This document shows, piece by piece, positions 1 through 13,200 of a stretch of 64,000 bases of DNA. Each line of letters begins with the position of its first letter. The stretch's first letter is position 1. The stretch is from NCBI RefSeq assembly GCF_037975245.1, contig NC_092563.1:16709094-16773093 (forward strand). The letters are read 5' to 3'. The notes under the pieces were generated by a model. That model made no database searches. It had not been told where the DNA came from and saw only the letters and a list, made by a program, of their open reading frames with translations. Position numbers and translations under genes: made by a program. Origin of the DNA: Apostichopus japonicus (Eukaryota; Echinodermata; Holothuroidea; Aspidochirotida; Stichopodidae).

Positions 1-3000
1 ATTATGTGGCTGGTGGGAAATTTAGCTTAGATAGCATGTGAAGAAATGAATTATGTATAGTTTGAGGTACTTCTACTTGTGATAGGATATTTCAACTTTA
101 ATAACAGATGGACAACATTTGCCCGGATGGATAGGTCATGTGTCCATTTTTCGTCCCAGGAAATGGGTAGATCCTAAAGTGTTACGGCACATGGATTGGG
201 GTAAACAAATTTCAACTAATTCGCAAACCAGATCAACTTTGTGCCCACCTCTGTTGTACCGTATTTATGCTAACACACAGCAAGATGCTTTAAGGCCAAG
301 GCTAATTACCCAGACAATGATCATATTTGCTCAGAGACCTTTTTTCACACATTTAGGATTTCCTTGTAGTAGTCATAATATGTACCAGATAAATTCTAAG
401 GACATTGCGTGTGAATAATTGCAAAAAATGTAGTTTGGGGTCAAGTGTTAATTGTTAGCATATTGAGATGGATTCTAAGTTTGTTAATACCATTTTTGCT
501 CAGCTGTCTGCCTTTAAATAATCAAATCAAAGTTTTGAAACTGTTCACAACATCGTATAACCATATTTGACTACAAGTTGAACTGGCTTTATGAGGTCGA
601 ATTATGTTCAATTGCATTATAAAGATCAAGTGCTATAAAAAAATACACATGAATATTGGCAAAGGCCATTATAGGAGTTGATGAACAGGATATTAATGCA
701 TAAATTCCTTTGGTAGGGGCAGGTTAAGGTAAGAGAAACAGTCCATGACTCTTTGGAAACCATTCTGAATGGGGATCTTCAATGTTTCTTACCGAGGGCG
801 CTGTTATGCCTGTGATCTATGCTTTATTACACAAGCTCCAAAGATTTTGTTTATCTCAATCATTGTACTAGTTGTTTAAATATGTAATACAAAAGATCTC
901 GTCTTCAATAAGTACAAACGAAATAAGACACCACCAGTGATCAACTATGAACAGCAGATTTCAAATACGTTGAAAGAAGCATTCTGATTGGCTGACGAAC
1001 AGTTCGTGTGTAGAGTCCCCAAACGAATGGTGACCTACAAAATTTGTTGCTAATATGTGTACTAGAAAATAATGAGTGGTGCGAGCCGTATTTTAGCTGG
1101 AATAAATATGTGACACTATGTTTGCATTAGGGAATGAATATGCAGGTAGTTTGTGTAAATGTTTGTATGTCAGGGTCTCCACAAAGGAATTCTCAGTGAT
1201 TTCAAAGATTGCAGCTTGCCAAATGTTGCAGAAACTAGATAGGACCGGTATTTAATACAGGGCTCCTCTGTCGATGGTAGGACTTTGCTGGAGATTCCAA
1301 TTCATGGAAGATCTTTCAAAAGAGTGAAACTTGTGGTTCTTGTTTGTTTGTGATGGTGAAAGTGGTACCTCCCCTTTCTCTCCCCCCCAGTATTTGTCTT
1401 CAAATGGGTAGGGGTATGTGCGCTCTTGTTCGTAACATAGGGACGTAAGTGCTGGTTTGGATTACAGTACCAGGAATGGATGTCAAAGGGAGGACACTCA
1501 CTTCGAAGCGAGATGGTTTGAACCCATTAACGATATTAATCTACAGGTTTGGTGTGAAGTGTCACGAGTCAAGGCAGTGTTAACTTTAAATTTTATGTAG
1601 GAAGCAATTTTAATCTATTGAGCATTTGTTATAACAATCCACTTTTCTGTTTTAAAGGTTGGGAATGAAAGCGTCGCTAATTATTCTCAATTTTGTTTTT
1701 GGTGCATTTAATGAGCTTTTACATCTTTTCTGTCAGAAAATTTGGCAAAACCTTGATACAGTGGTGAGGAAGTTTAACTGCATGTTTACTGCACTTTTTC
1801 TTTTTTGGTTGGTCAAAAGAAAGAAAAAGGAATAGGTGGAAAACATGATGAACCATCATTCATGGCTATTTTTCTTTCCACTTTAGAGTAGATTTCATCC
1901 TCAACTTTTTAAATAAAGTCCAGGAGACTGAAATGAAATTCAACTTGTAGAATGTGTTTTGTAGTTGCAGTTTGTGATGTAAATCTCTTTCATGTGGTTA
2001 CCATTACAAGAAAAGGTGTTTAAAACCTATTTTATTATAATTAAGTTTGTCATGGCATGATTGCATATTTCCTGTAGTGGTTTCTTGGAATGACTTGATA
2101 GAATAGTACACATGGCATGATATGATTCTTAGACTGCAAAACAACAACATCATCAATTTCAATTTTCATATTTTTTTTTTTCAATTTTCAATTCATATTT
2201 CTCATATGTTAAATTATAAAATATAGCAAAACGGTTGGAACTGAACATAAATGAAAAACAGAGACAACAGTCATCGTGGCTAGTGACCAAGAAGAAACAA
2301 AAAACAAAATACCAAACTACCAAAATACGCAAATACGCAAATACAAAAAAAAAATACACAGTTCAAAGTTCAAAGTTCAATAAGGACTAGACAGAGGGAC
2401 ATAAGAAGACAATAAATAGGACAGAGGGCAGAGAGAGAAGAGAGAAGGAAACAGGAAAGTAAAGACTTCAAAATAGAATGTGATGAGTCAAAGAACAAAA
2501 GTCAACTTGCTTACAGGTTATCGTGGAGAAGTTCATCCTTGAGTTTACTTTGAAATGACTTCTAAGAGAGACTTAGCAGATTTAACTGATTGAGAGAGAG
2601 ACTGCCACAGGTTGTAGCAATAGCCGTTAAGGAACAATTTTCCATACTGGCTGTTATGATGCATGTTTGCTTTAAATAAAATTCCTGTTAAGAGGTAGTG
2701 ATGGAGTAATTACAAGCATTAGAATGCCTCACAGCCTCAGGAATCAAGTCTCAGAAACATCAAACGTCAGTTTCGAGTATACATAGTCATTTCGTATGTG
2801 TGTCACACATACAGCAATAGTGCAATCAATATGGTAACTTGCTCTCTTAAGATGGGACATGAATCCATACATATGCATCTATATCTACTCATGTTTTAAC
2901 GGTCTACCGTACAGAACTTACCCTCAGATGTTAGCATCTTTAAAAATTGTCAGAATGGTATACATGTTCGACAAAAAAAGAAGGTTCTGATATGTATTGT

Positions 3001-3516
3001 GTTTATTCACAGTGCTGAAAATTGAGGTGTTTTCATATATGTATTTCAACAAAATTAAAATTTTCCTTTGAAGGGAAAATATTTTTAATGATTATATTAC
3101 AGTATGATGTTTCTTAGAGGCCGCTCATAGGTGATCTTTATTTGAACTTTTACCCTTTTTGTTTTCTTTTGACCTGTTATTGTGGGCATCAGCTTCATCC
3201 AGCTCTTGAAAACTGTGACATGATTTTTGATATGTTACAACTGTATTTGTGAGAGCAACACTTGCCCTTTCATTCTTACATCAGTCATATCGGGGAATTT
3301 TCACTCCATGAATTATTTTCAACTTTTTGCATCTTAAAATTATGTTTTTACCCCTTTTCGTTTCTTTTGCATTTGCCTCCTTTAAGCATCTGGCAATACC
3401 ATCAATTTCGGTAAACGTCTTATTTGTATAATGCACACGGTGGAAGAGTTGATATTAACAGGAACCATTAACAATGAAAAGAAAATTGAGCACATTCAGA
3501 ATTTCAGATCATGACA

Positions 3517-3651
3517 GAAGTGAAAATGATCAAACTGATTTATTACTAATTATAGTTAAATTTTGATTTGATTAATTATTAAAGAAGTGAAAATGATCAA
3601 ACTGATTTATAACTAATTATAGTTAAATTTTGATTTGATTAATTATTAAAG
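3517..3651. repeat. 67-bp tandem duplication
   Basis: A 67-bp AT-rich unit beginning gaagtgaaaatgatcaaact occurs at 3517 and again at 3584 with one visible mismatch, so the duplication is recent. Confidence 0.9.
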
Positions 3652-5625
3652 ATATGGTTGATTTCAATGTAACACATCATTTTGATTGGCTAATCCCAGT
3701 TTATACGGTTACTAAACTTGTGTGTCATAATAATATAGTGTGTTTATATATGTTATCATCATAATGAAAATAAAACAAAAACTGTAGGCCCAATTACTTT
3801 TACACATGTTATCATCATGGCAGATATACAATCATCCTCAATGATAATCTTGATATTTATTTGATCCAGTTGAATAAAAGGTTAGCATTTTAGCTGTCAA
3901 ATTTAGAATTTCATCAAAGTGCAATCTTTTAGTCCAATATTGCCACAAAGACGTACTGACACTCTCCTCATCGCCATATACATTTCACAAAATATGTAAC
4001 TGTAGTTAGAAACAATCATATCCTAAGCCACACAAACTTACTAAGAGGCCATGGTTTTGTACGTAAAGTTGCAACCAATTTTTATGTAAGCGTTCAACTA
4101 CTGCCACTGGAATATCCCGTTAACAAGATGTATAGACTCTTTGTCTTAATCAGACACAGGTCACAAATATTTTTTTTGTAACTGTGTCCTCTGATGCTCA
4201 GGGATAAAATCTGCATTATTTTGTATGAAAGTTTTCAATGAAAAGACCATTTGAATTCCTGAGAACACTCAATGATATGAATTCCACATTTTTGAATCGT
4301 CATGTCTTTGCTCTCATAAATTTATTTATTCCAACCCCATTATTTGGGGGCTCTTGATTTGCTCAAGAGACCACATTTGTGTATTCATAATGATAACCCT
4401 TCTCCTCCCCCCGCGAAATCTTATAGTTATAGTCTGAAGGAAAATAAATCTATTATTTGGCAGGTCATTCTTCACGGAAGGTATTTCTGATGAAAACTCG
4501 GTAAAGATATCCTGTTTGTGAAAACAATGATGATTACGGTAGAAACAAGTGATAGGAATTCATTGTGTGATAACAATGGGTACTATTCCATATGAATAGG
4601 ACTGCTAAAGTATTTCTGGTTGAGGCAGACTAATGGGTATAATTTCTAGTAAACACAATAGGTAGGTACATTTGGTACATCTAGTGAAAATAAATGAAAT
4701 AATAAACTTTGTGTGCTTTTGGAAGGAAATTCAGAGCATTCTTTCAAATAGTTTGGATAATGAATTGATATTTAATCTAGGTGAACATCATAAAAGTTGT
4801 AATAATGATGACTGGCAATTTGTTCGTGTTTTCCTGTTATTACAGGTTTTTCCACGAAAGAAAAGGGAGTGACGTTTATAGAAACTATAAGTATTTCTTG
4901 GGGAGTTGATTTTGAAACCTTTGTTGAAGTATTTCATTACTTAAACACCATAACGGTTCATTAACTCAACTTGATCAACTTTCATTTCAAAACAGTGGAA
5001 TTATAACAGTAGTAAAAAAAAAAATTAATGACTTAAAATGGTTTCCAACTTAACCACTAGCTGTAAGTAGATGTTCTTAAGACTTCCAAAATATATTTTA
5101 GAAGATTAATATTTTGTAGTGATAATGCCCCCCCAGTGGTCGACTATTCGGTGCAAAATTATCATAAGAATTACTTGTATTGCTGAATTTGGAACAGTTT
5201 TTTGTTACTGGTTGCTAACATCATAAAACCATTTTCATTTGTTACTGCACTTGATGTCATGTGACTACAATAAGCACTGAACTAATATCTAGATAAGGAG
5301 GCTACAGCACTCTGTAGAATATGCCATACAGTATTTGCACTGGTAGTATCGCACAGTGGTGCAGTAGTTACTGCATTTCACATGGTACTTACACATTTGG
5401 GAGTTGCCAGATACCTTATTTGCACAAATAAAATTTTATTTATAATTACATTTACAGTAGTTTAAATTTTTTTTTTACAAGTTGGAAATTATTAGCAGTA
5501 ATTAACATATCACCATATTATTATTTGCACAATTAACTTGAAATGTATAGTTTTTCTCCCCATTTTAAAAGGTTGTAAGCCTACGATCATTTTGTTTAAA
5601 ATAAGTTGATACGTAAGTGTGATGT

Positions 5626-5890
5626 TAAACATATATGTATGTATGTATATTAGATCCTCCTGCAAGCAGGAACTCGCGAAGAAGCCTCATTGGCTTATCA
5701 AAGCCGCAAGCTGACCGAAGTCAGTCTCTAACATTCATATTTAACGTCCATGATTATGAATTGTTAATTGTCAACAACTCTGTAACCGGACGACATACAT
5801 TAATCTGGGAGTGACTCGAACCGGGGACATGATGTTATACTCTATATCCCTGTCGACAAAATTAATACTGTCAGTTTCAGACCAAAGTGA
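5626..5890 (-). mobile_element. tRNA-derived SINE, minus strand
   Basis: On the minus strand a B-box-like GGTTCGAGTCAC lies at 5811-5822. A body follows and ends next to an ATAC/TATG microsatellite (about 5626-5651) acting as the 3' tail. The end near 5890 is approximate and the A box is unclear. Confidence 0.5.
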
Positions 5891-6295
5891 ATGCAGTACG
5901 TTATGTTTGCGACGAGTCGATAAGGGATAGATATATTTGGAAATTTGCTTGATGGCTCAAGGGGTGTGGAGTCATCACTAAGCTGCATGAGATATGGAAT
6001 AACTGAAGAGAAACATCTCCAAATAAAAAAACCAATTCTGGAGAATGATGAGAGTGAATGAAATTAAAATATATGAGTTAGATCTTACAATGAAAATTAA
6101 AATTAGTCACCTAAAATAGCCCGACCTGATATAATTTAAAAACATTTGGGAAAGAGAAAAGAAAAAGAAGGGAGACAGAGAGAGTAAAATAGAGACCCTG
6201 CGACCATTTACAGGTTTTCTGGTTATATATTAGTCGTCTATAATTTGTTGAATAGGTTGGAAACACTACACACGGAAAATACTGATGTTGGTGCT

Positions 6296-6320
6296 GTATA
6301 TATATATATATATGTATATA
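6296..6320. repeat. (TA)n microsatellite
   Basis: A short alternating TA run. Confidence 0.85.
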
Positions 6321-7363
6321 ATCTTTCTAATACTCATGAAAGTGGCTAAAATCGGCTCTTTCACTTTCGCAGGCTCCATTTACATTTCACCTCTTGTTAG
6401 AAAAAGGAAATAGATATACTGTATGTATTTGTATCCACTTGGCTTTTTAGAGTGTGCTTTAGATTGCAGGGAAAAAACGATTATCTAAACTGAATGACAA
6501 GTTCATCGTGAAATAGAAACAGACTGCTTACTCTATTTATGGCCTGTTACACTTGTACTTGCATTCGCATATAGTTTTACATTGCAGTACTTTCAGCACG
6601 TACGTCCATAGTCAATTTTAACAGCAGCGGAAACTTATTAGTTATTACTAAACTGAGTAGTTCAGTGAAATACAGAATATTAAGTGTGTCGTTGGCACTA
6701 AGATTTGCTGTATGAATTGCAAAATTATATATCATAAAAATATCCAAGAAAAAAGTTCACTTGGAGCAACAATTGTCTGGTATATTGCCATGATTACTGT
6801 ATTAAACCTTTCATAAATATTAAGAAAGAAAAATAGTACTAAAACAGACAGAGGGAAAATTCATTTAACCCTTCTCTGGCACCCATACATGCAGAGAATG
6901 CATTGAAAAGGATAAAGGTTGTCATGGAATGATATAAGGAATGAAAAGTATCCAGTTTTCACCAAGCAAATCAATATAAGATAGTTTGATGGTCTGCAGA
7001 ATATATGAGGTGCGATTGTCAAAATATGGGCGGCTGAAAAGTTTTTTCGGGTGGATAATGCAAGATTCTGTTAGATTTCCAAAATAATTATCGATACTGG
7101 TATGTATAAACTGCTGCATCAACAGAGATAGCTTCAGTCCATACCTCAGACAAGCTTTCATGTGTTCTGGTCATGATTTTTGAAGTATGGGGGTAGGGGA
7201 GGGAGGGGGGGGCTGGTGGTTTGTGGCTTAGTCCTCAAGGCAGAGTGCTACAGTAGGTCATAGGGCTTAAAAGTTTGCGAATTTGCACATTATAATGTTC
7301 AAGGTATGAAAGGGAACAAGAAAAAAAACATCGAAAGTTGATTTATGCACATACTGTATATAC

Positions 7364-7761
7364 CAGGGCTGTCCAACCTTTTGCAGAGGAGGGCCACATG
7401 GAATGATTATGATGAAGGAGGGGGCCGCATGAACCCTACGCTCGATTTTTTGCCCGAAGCCCAAAGCAACAAAAATGTGAGCACTGCGCGCGGAGTGCAC
7501 TTATTTAACTTTCCTTCCTGATAAAACGGATGAATAAAGTCCAGCCGCCCCCCCCCCCCTCCGCTAAGAGAGTGTCACACAAACTGACCTGTATGCAGTT
7601 TTTTGGACCCAGAAGGTTCGAATGATTGATTATATAGCTTCAAATTGTTATCTGTAAATCTGCTCACTAAAATTTCGCACTGTAGAGCATCTCTGGCGGG
7701 CCGGACGCAACCCTGCGGCGGGCCGGACTGTGACCTGCGGGCCGTAGGTTGGACAACCCTG
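7364..7761. mobile_element. Non-autonomous hAT element (398 bp) with 8-bp target duplication
   Basis: Ends are inverted repeats: CAGGGCTGTCCAACCT on the left, and the right end reads CAGGGTTGTCCAACCT on the minus strand. Direct repeats gtatatac at 7356-7363 and 7762-7769 flank it exactly. The 8-bp duplication and CAGGG(N)TGTCCAACCT ends with GC-rich GGCCCGC subterminal sequence are typical of hAT (Charlie-like) elements. No transposase is present. Confidence 0.93.
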
Positions 7762-9076
7762 GTATATACCGTTGTAGGAAAGGTAACACAGCTGTGACTT
7801 AATGAAATCCCTGCAGGTCCATTCAATGAGTCTATATGAGTATTCGAAATCTAAAACATTGCTCTAGTCTAAGTGAATGGTATAAACGAAAGGAAAAAAC
7901 AATAATCCAGTAATGTGTCATAAAAACTGTGTTTGTGTAGACATATAGATATATCTGTAAATGTAGGATAGATACGTATATTGTTATCACTTTTGTTTTT
8001 CTTTCCTTCGAATCAGGCAGCAGGCTCATTGGCCAGTGTTACACGGGTCCTGAATCTGGTATAAAAGTGCTATTATTTCTTAAATCTTGGTGCCTCAATC
8101 AATGCCACACACCCTTTTCACCATCGTCATCTTTTCATAGATTCGTTGAATGTCAACTTCAATTCGGCGGATTTATCACTCAAATCTATCTCCATGTATA
8201 GATTTCATCACCACATCTTTTTATCTGGTAGTTCCTCGTTTTCTACAATTCTCTGAGGTCTATAACTTCATATCAATACATATACGGTAGATGTGTAATA
8301 ATTTTGACTTCTTGCACTATTTAAATTTGTCACGCACTTCGGTATAAAGTAAAACAGTGAGTGAATGTCATGGGAGTTGACGGTAAGGGAAATTAAATAC
8401 GCATCATTTAAACCCATCTTCTTCTCTCATCCCCCATCTTGCTTTCCCTTTCCCTACCCCTGCCCCTCCTCATTGCCCCTTCCTTCTCTTTTCTGTCACC
8501 TCACAAGATATGCATTCTGATTATCCGAGGTATAGCAGTGTAAATTGTCAACTTAAATTTTTTTATTGTGCACTTTTAATCAATAGTTCCACATTTTTTT
8601 TCTTTTTATGGTTTTCTCATTTGGAAAGTTAATTTTTTTCAGTCCATCATCCTTCTAGTGGGCTCAGGTCACCAGGTTCTGGATCCAGCTTTTGTTGTTT
8701 CTACATTTTTTTTTTAGAAGTTTTAAAAGATTACAGTTTTCTGCAGGCTATGATGATGAACAATCTAAATTTATTTCCTGGACATGAGTGTTGTGGTTAC
8801 AGTTAGGTGTCTCATTCAGGAAATCTGTTATGAATGGTGCATACAGTAAATATATCGTTGAAAATTAAAAACCAAAAGAAAATGACTGAAAATGACAGTT
8901 TCTTCAGCATATTTTGAAGAACTCACGACCTTTCCTTACCCTTTTTGTTTGACCTATAATTGATCAATATAAATAAGCTTAAATTGACCTTTATCGCTAT
9001 ATAAACATCTAACCCCCCTCTCAGATTGGTTGTATAGGGATCTGTACTTTTGTACACAAAGATTCTACCAAAGAAA

Positions 9077-9094
9077 TGGGGGGGGGGGGGGGTT
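9077..9094. repeat. Poly-G tract
   Basis: An uninterrupted G run. Several similar G or C runs occur in the window (31028, 53815, 57321, 58555, 61125, 63950). Confidence 0.85.
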
Positions 9095-10167
9095 ATGAAT
9101 CATTTCAAATTAGCTCAGAGAAGGACAATACATTAATACATTTTTTCCATACATATTCATGAAGAGCATTGAGACCTGGACGAATGCAAATAGTTCATCT
9201 CTGAGTTCATTGTGAAGCATTTTTCATTGAATTGCAGTTTTGTGGTCTTTTAATGTTTGATCCTAAACAAAAGAGAGAAACTTCATTTGGAGTATGCTCT
9301 GTTAAGCAAATTAATTGCTTCCTAATCAGCTAGATATAATTAATAGCAATATCAATCCCGGTGAGTATATTAATTCACAGACGAAATCTATCAGAATGAA
9401 AATACAAACTTAACAGGTCAAGATGTTGTTTTGAGAGTTACCTCAATATTTAATACTATAATAGTGCTTTTAAGAGTCGAGCCTAGAGAGATAAGGTTCG
9501 AGTGTTTTTCAAAACAGCTCATAGTGTCGATTGACTGCATAGCAAGAGTCCTACAGACATATTAAGCCTAACAGGAACAAAATTGAGACCGCACCGAACA
9601 TACATCGTAAATTCAATCTTCAGCTGCCATTTTTAGATGCTTGTCAGCTTTCTGTTTACCCTATCTCTGTTACTACTGTGTTGGTTAATTATTCTTTAAA
9701 GGCTATTATCATGCAGATTAAGTCTGGTCTGCTTTGCACAATTCGGTGCAAGTGAGATTTCTGAAGAAAAAGAAAATACCGAAGATATTCATACTGGGAG
9801 CGAGGGATGGGGGGGGGAGGATTTAAAAGCCCATTGTCCGAGTATTTCGAGCAATAATGGTGTATGTGTAACATAGTAGTAACAACGGAGAGATAACATT
9901 AGTTTTCTTGTTTCTAAAAATGTCTTTTTTCGTTTTCTCAAAGAAACATTCATGATCTTCCATGTAGTTTAAAGTTTGCTTTGTTTATTTCTGACATTTT
10001 CATTGGATTTTATCATCTTCCCATTCTTAAGTGATAATTTCATTATTATGATCATTTCATTTTTTGATCTTTGTTTACAATCAGTAATTCATGACATGGT
10101 CGATCACACTATCGTATGAATATTATTGATCATATATTTGTCATTTTTTTTCTTTCCTGGCCATCAG

Positions 10168-10256
10168 GGTGTCGAGGCCATGAAGGAGGTCATCAACATC
10201 GTCAAGAGATCAACCTCGTTAGAGCAAGTGGTCTTTAACAACACTGGATTCAAAAG
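10168..10256 (+). CDS. CARMIL: CARMIL exon 1 of window (LRR)
   Basis: Acceptor ccatcag, donor gtattg. It enters in phase 0 and leaves in phase 2. It encodes an LRR segment with the core [12 protein letters not shown], equivalent to an early LRR of vertebrate CARMIL. It is the first exon recognised, so earlier exons must lie upstream. Confidence 0.88.
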
Positions 10257-13200
10257 GTATTGTATCTACCCCTCAAATACCTTTTGATTTGGCTGGAAAC
10301 ATCTCGTAATTCCTACTGAATCTAAGATTGTATTAGAAGGGAATTCAAAGTTTTTACTAATAAATTATCAGATGGATGGGGGGGTGGGAGAGGGGGGTGG
10401 GATGGATGGGTGGGTGGGTGGATGGGTGAGTGGAATTAAGGAGAAGGGCCTGTAGGTTGAGTCTACTCCCTTGATCACATTCGGACATGGCTAATTTTGT
10501 CTTCTTTATTCTGGTAACCATTCATCCCGTGGATTAATAGTATGAGAACTTTAATCCTTGCTGATGTAACAAAGGAAATCTATTGTCGTGATTTACTATT
10601 CTAAGCCGATTGACATTGTCGAATAAGCAATATCTTGTGATGTTTCCAAACATGACCTGTGTAGTTATCATGGGTCATGCATGCGTGATAAACAAGGAAA
10701 CAGCATACCTGTGATAATGATTTTTTTTCTCTGTAATTATTGTTGCATTGCCAAGATATGAAACGTTTACATAAGACGGAAGGATAGGAAAATATCAATT
10801 AAACATTTTATGCCAGATTTGCAGTTCACTTAATAGTTAGTTTCGATGAAATAAAACAAGCTGATCCTCAGATAATGCTGGGTGTACGTTTTTAAAAGTG
10901 CATTCATCCCTCGCACTATGTAGAGAGATCTTTTCTCATGGTCTGAATTATAGCATATCCCATATCCTTTCCCCCCGTTCCCCATATCCCATATCCCCAA
11001 AACCCAGTAATAGGGAGGTATGTTTATCTGTCATGAGTTGCTAATCACAGTGTACATTTTAAATACTATAGAAAGGGAAACATCAGCCCAGTACTCATCT
11101 CCACTAACACCCCCACCCTTTCCCCTCCCTTGCCCCCTGCACCCTATCCCCTTCTCCCTTGCCCTACACCCAAAGAAAAGTCAGAGAGACTGCCAGCTGC
11201 AAATTCTATGATATTTTAAACTTACTGATATGACTGTTTCATCCTCGGTGTGATGTTAGTAACCAAAGTACAATTTAACAAGAACTAAAGTACAATTTAA
11301 CAAGGTGCACTCTTTTTTTACTCCGTTTCTCAGCGATTTTTGCAAAGAATTAGCGACGGCTCTTCAGGGAAACAGCAACTCAGCTTTGGTTCTCATCGAC
11401 CTCTCAAACAACAACCTTGATGACCGAGGTCTCAAATTTCTGTGCCCTGCCCTAGCCAATCTCCAGAATGGCTTGGTGGAACTCAGCTTACCCAACACGG
11501 GCATCACAGCAGAAGGTGCGTTATGATAAGAAAAAACATAATGGCTCAAGTCAAAAAAAGAAAGTGTTTACCTTAAAAACCTTTGGTTTGTAAATGTCTC
11601 AGTATTGTTCTAGGCATGTTACATGAGGTGATAAAAACTCATGAAATAAGTTGCTTAAGGTTTTGAAAGAATGAGACAAAAAAACCCCCCAAAAAAATCA
11701 GCTATTGTAAAAGCCTATTAGGTGAATTAGATGATGTTTAAAAATTTTATTTGATATTGCAATCTAATAACAACATAGTGTATGAAGCCACTAGTTCATA
11801 GAATAAAGTAAAAGTTGGAAATATTCAAGATTTTCAAGAATTTAATAGTGACATAAAAATTAGTCTCTGTGATGAATTATTTCTATGTAATATTACTCAC
11901 TCATTAATAGTGTTCAACCGATTATGCATAACAGAAAATACCGATTACCGATTATTTTTTCCATAATCGTACCGATTCCGATTCCGATTATTTGAAAATG
12001 AGAAAATATCCCGTATATACGCAATCGGCAATAAAGTTTGACAGAAACAATAATTGTTGTGATTTTCCCGTTTCCTTTTGCTTCGTTGTTATACAAGGCT
12101 CTAAGGTATCATTTTGTATGTACCAAATTACCTCTGGAGTTTCTCGGAAAGAAAAAAAAAAGTGTTTTTTTTTTTTAAATTTCCAAAATACGGAAATATG
12201 ACATCCTACCTAGTCAGTACTGTGCTAAGCGAATGGCCTAACCACCTCGACGTGAATGTCACCTGTTAATGGCTTGAAATGGGCTAAGAATAGTTACTCA
12301 AAATATCCATCTCAAAAAGTATCTCAGACAAACCATCCATCTTCAATCTTTACCAAAGTGTAAATTTTAATGACATGTTGCCTTCATTCCGACATTATTT
12401 TCTACTTATTTTCAGTATTATACTGTTTATGAACAAATAGAAATGTTACGAACTTCAAGTTAAACATACCTATTCGTTACCTATTTAACTCTATTCAGGT
12501 TCAATTAGAAAATGTAAGCTTAGGCCAATCAAACTGAAAAGCAAATTGTACCATCGTAACTTGTTTAAAATTACTCTAAAATGTAATACCAGATTGATGT
12601 AAAGAAATAATAACAACTAGAAACTACTCCAATATAAAATATAACATTCCCTCTATAAGACATATCACTTACAGTACCTTCCAAACAAATGCCGATTTCC
12701 AGCAAATTGAAAGTTTGCTACGCATTTTTTTTTTTTTTTGCAAACCGATGGTTAGGCTACATTTCTCATTGACTTAGTGTGGTTGTTAGGCTAACATGTG
12801 GTCGAAGATTGCAGTTTCCGTGGATATTTTTATTTTTTATTTGCGACACAACTAGAGCGAATAAACAGATGGCAAGGTTAGATTTCCATGCAGTTGACTT
12901 AGTGTGAAGTAAGGCTACCATGGTCGGAGATTTGTGAGGATTTTAGGTTATTTTCGCTGGTACTGAAATTGCTTCGTGCACGCCGTAATTTTCCACGGTA
13001 ACTTCCCGGGGATTGTGCGCGACCCTACCGCACTGCTTCAAATTTGATGCGAGATGTGAAAACTGTTTGCGCGATTCGCGCTGCAACTACAATTCCTAGC
13101 TAAAGCAAACGCATGTCACAATTAATTTTACGCAGACACCTGATATAACGAGGGCGATTTTCTTACATTTCTTTTTCACACTCGTAATTGTGCTTTAGGA

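Larger units (their letters stand above)
1..10167. other. Upstream region, probably CARMIL intron or 5' flank
   Basis: AT-rich sequence with no exon I can support. Short open frames lack splice context or family resemblance. I looked for the exon that should precede 10168 (a WFTKL-like LRR start) and did not find it. Named repeats inside are listed separately. A homopurine stretch with a TTCAAAG-like tail (2360-2470) may be the end of an unidentified repeat. Confidence 0.6.

Noticed and set aside
119-418. 99-codon frame at the window start
   Set aside because: No family resemblance, no splice signals fitting CARMIL, composition like surrounding non-coding DNA.
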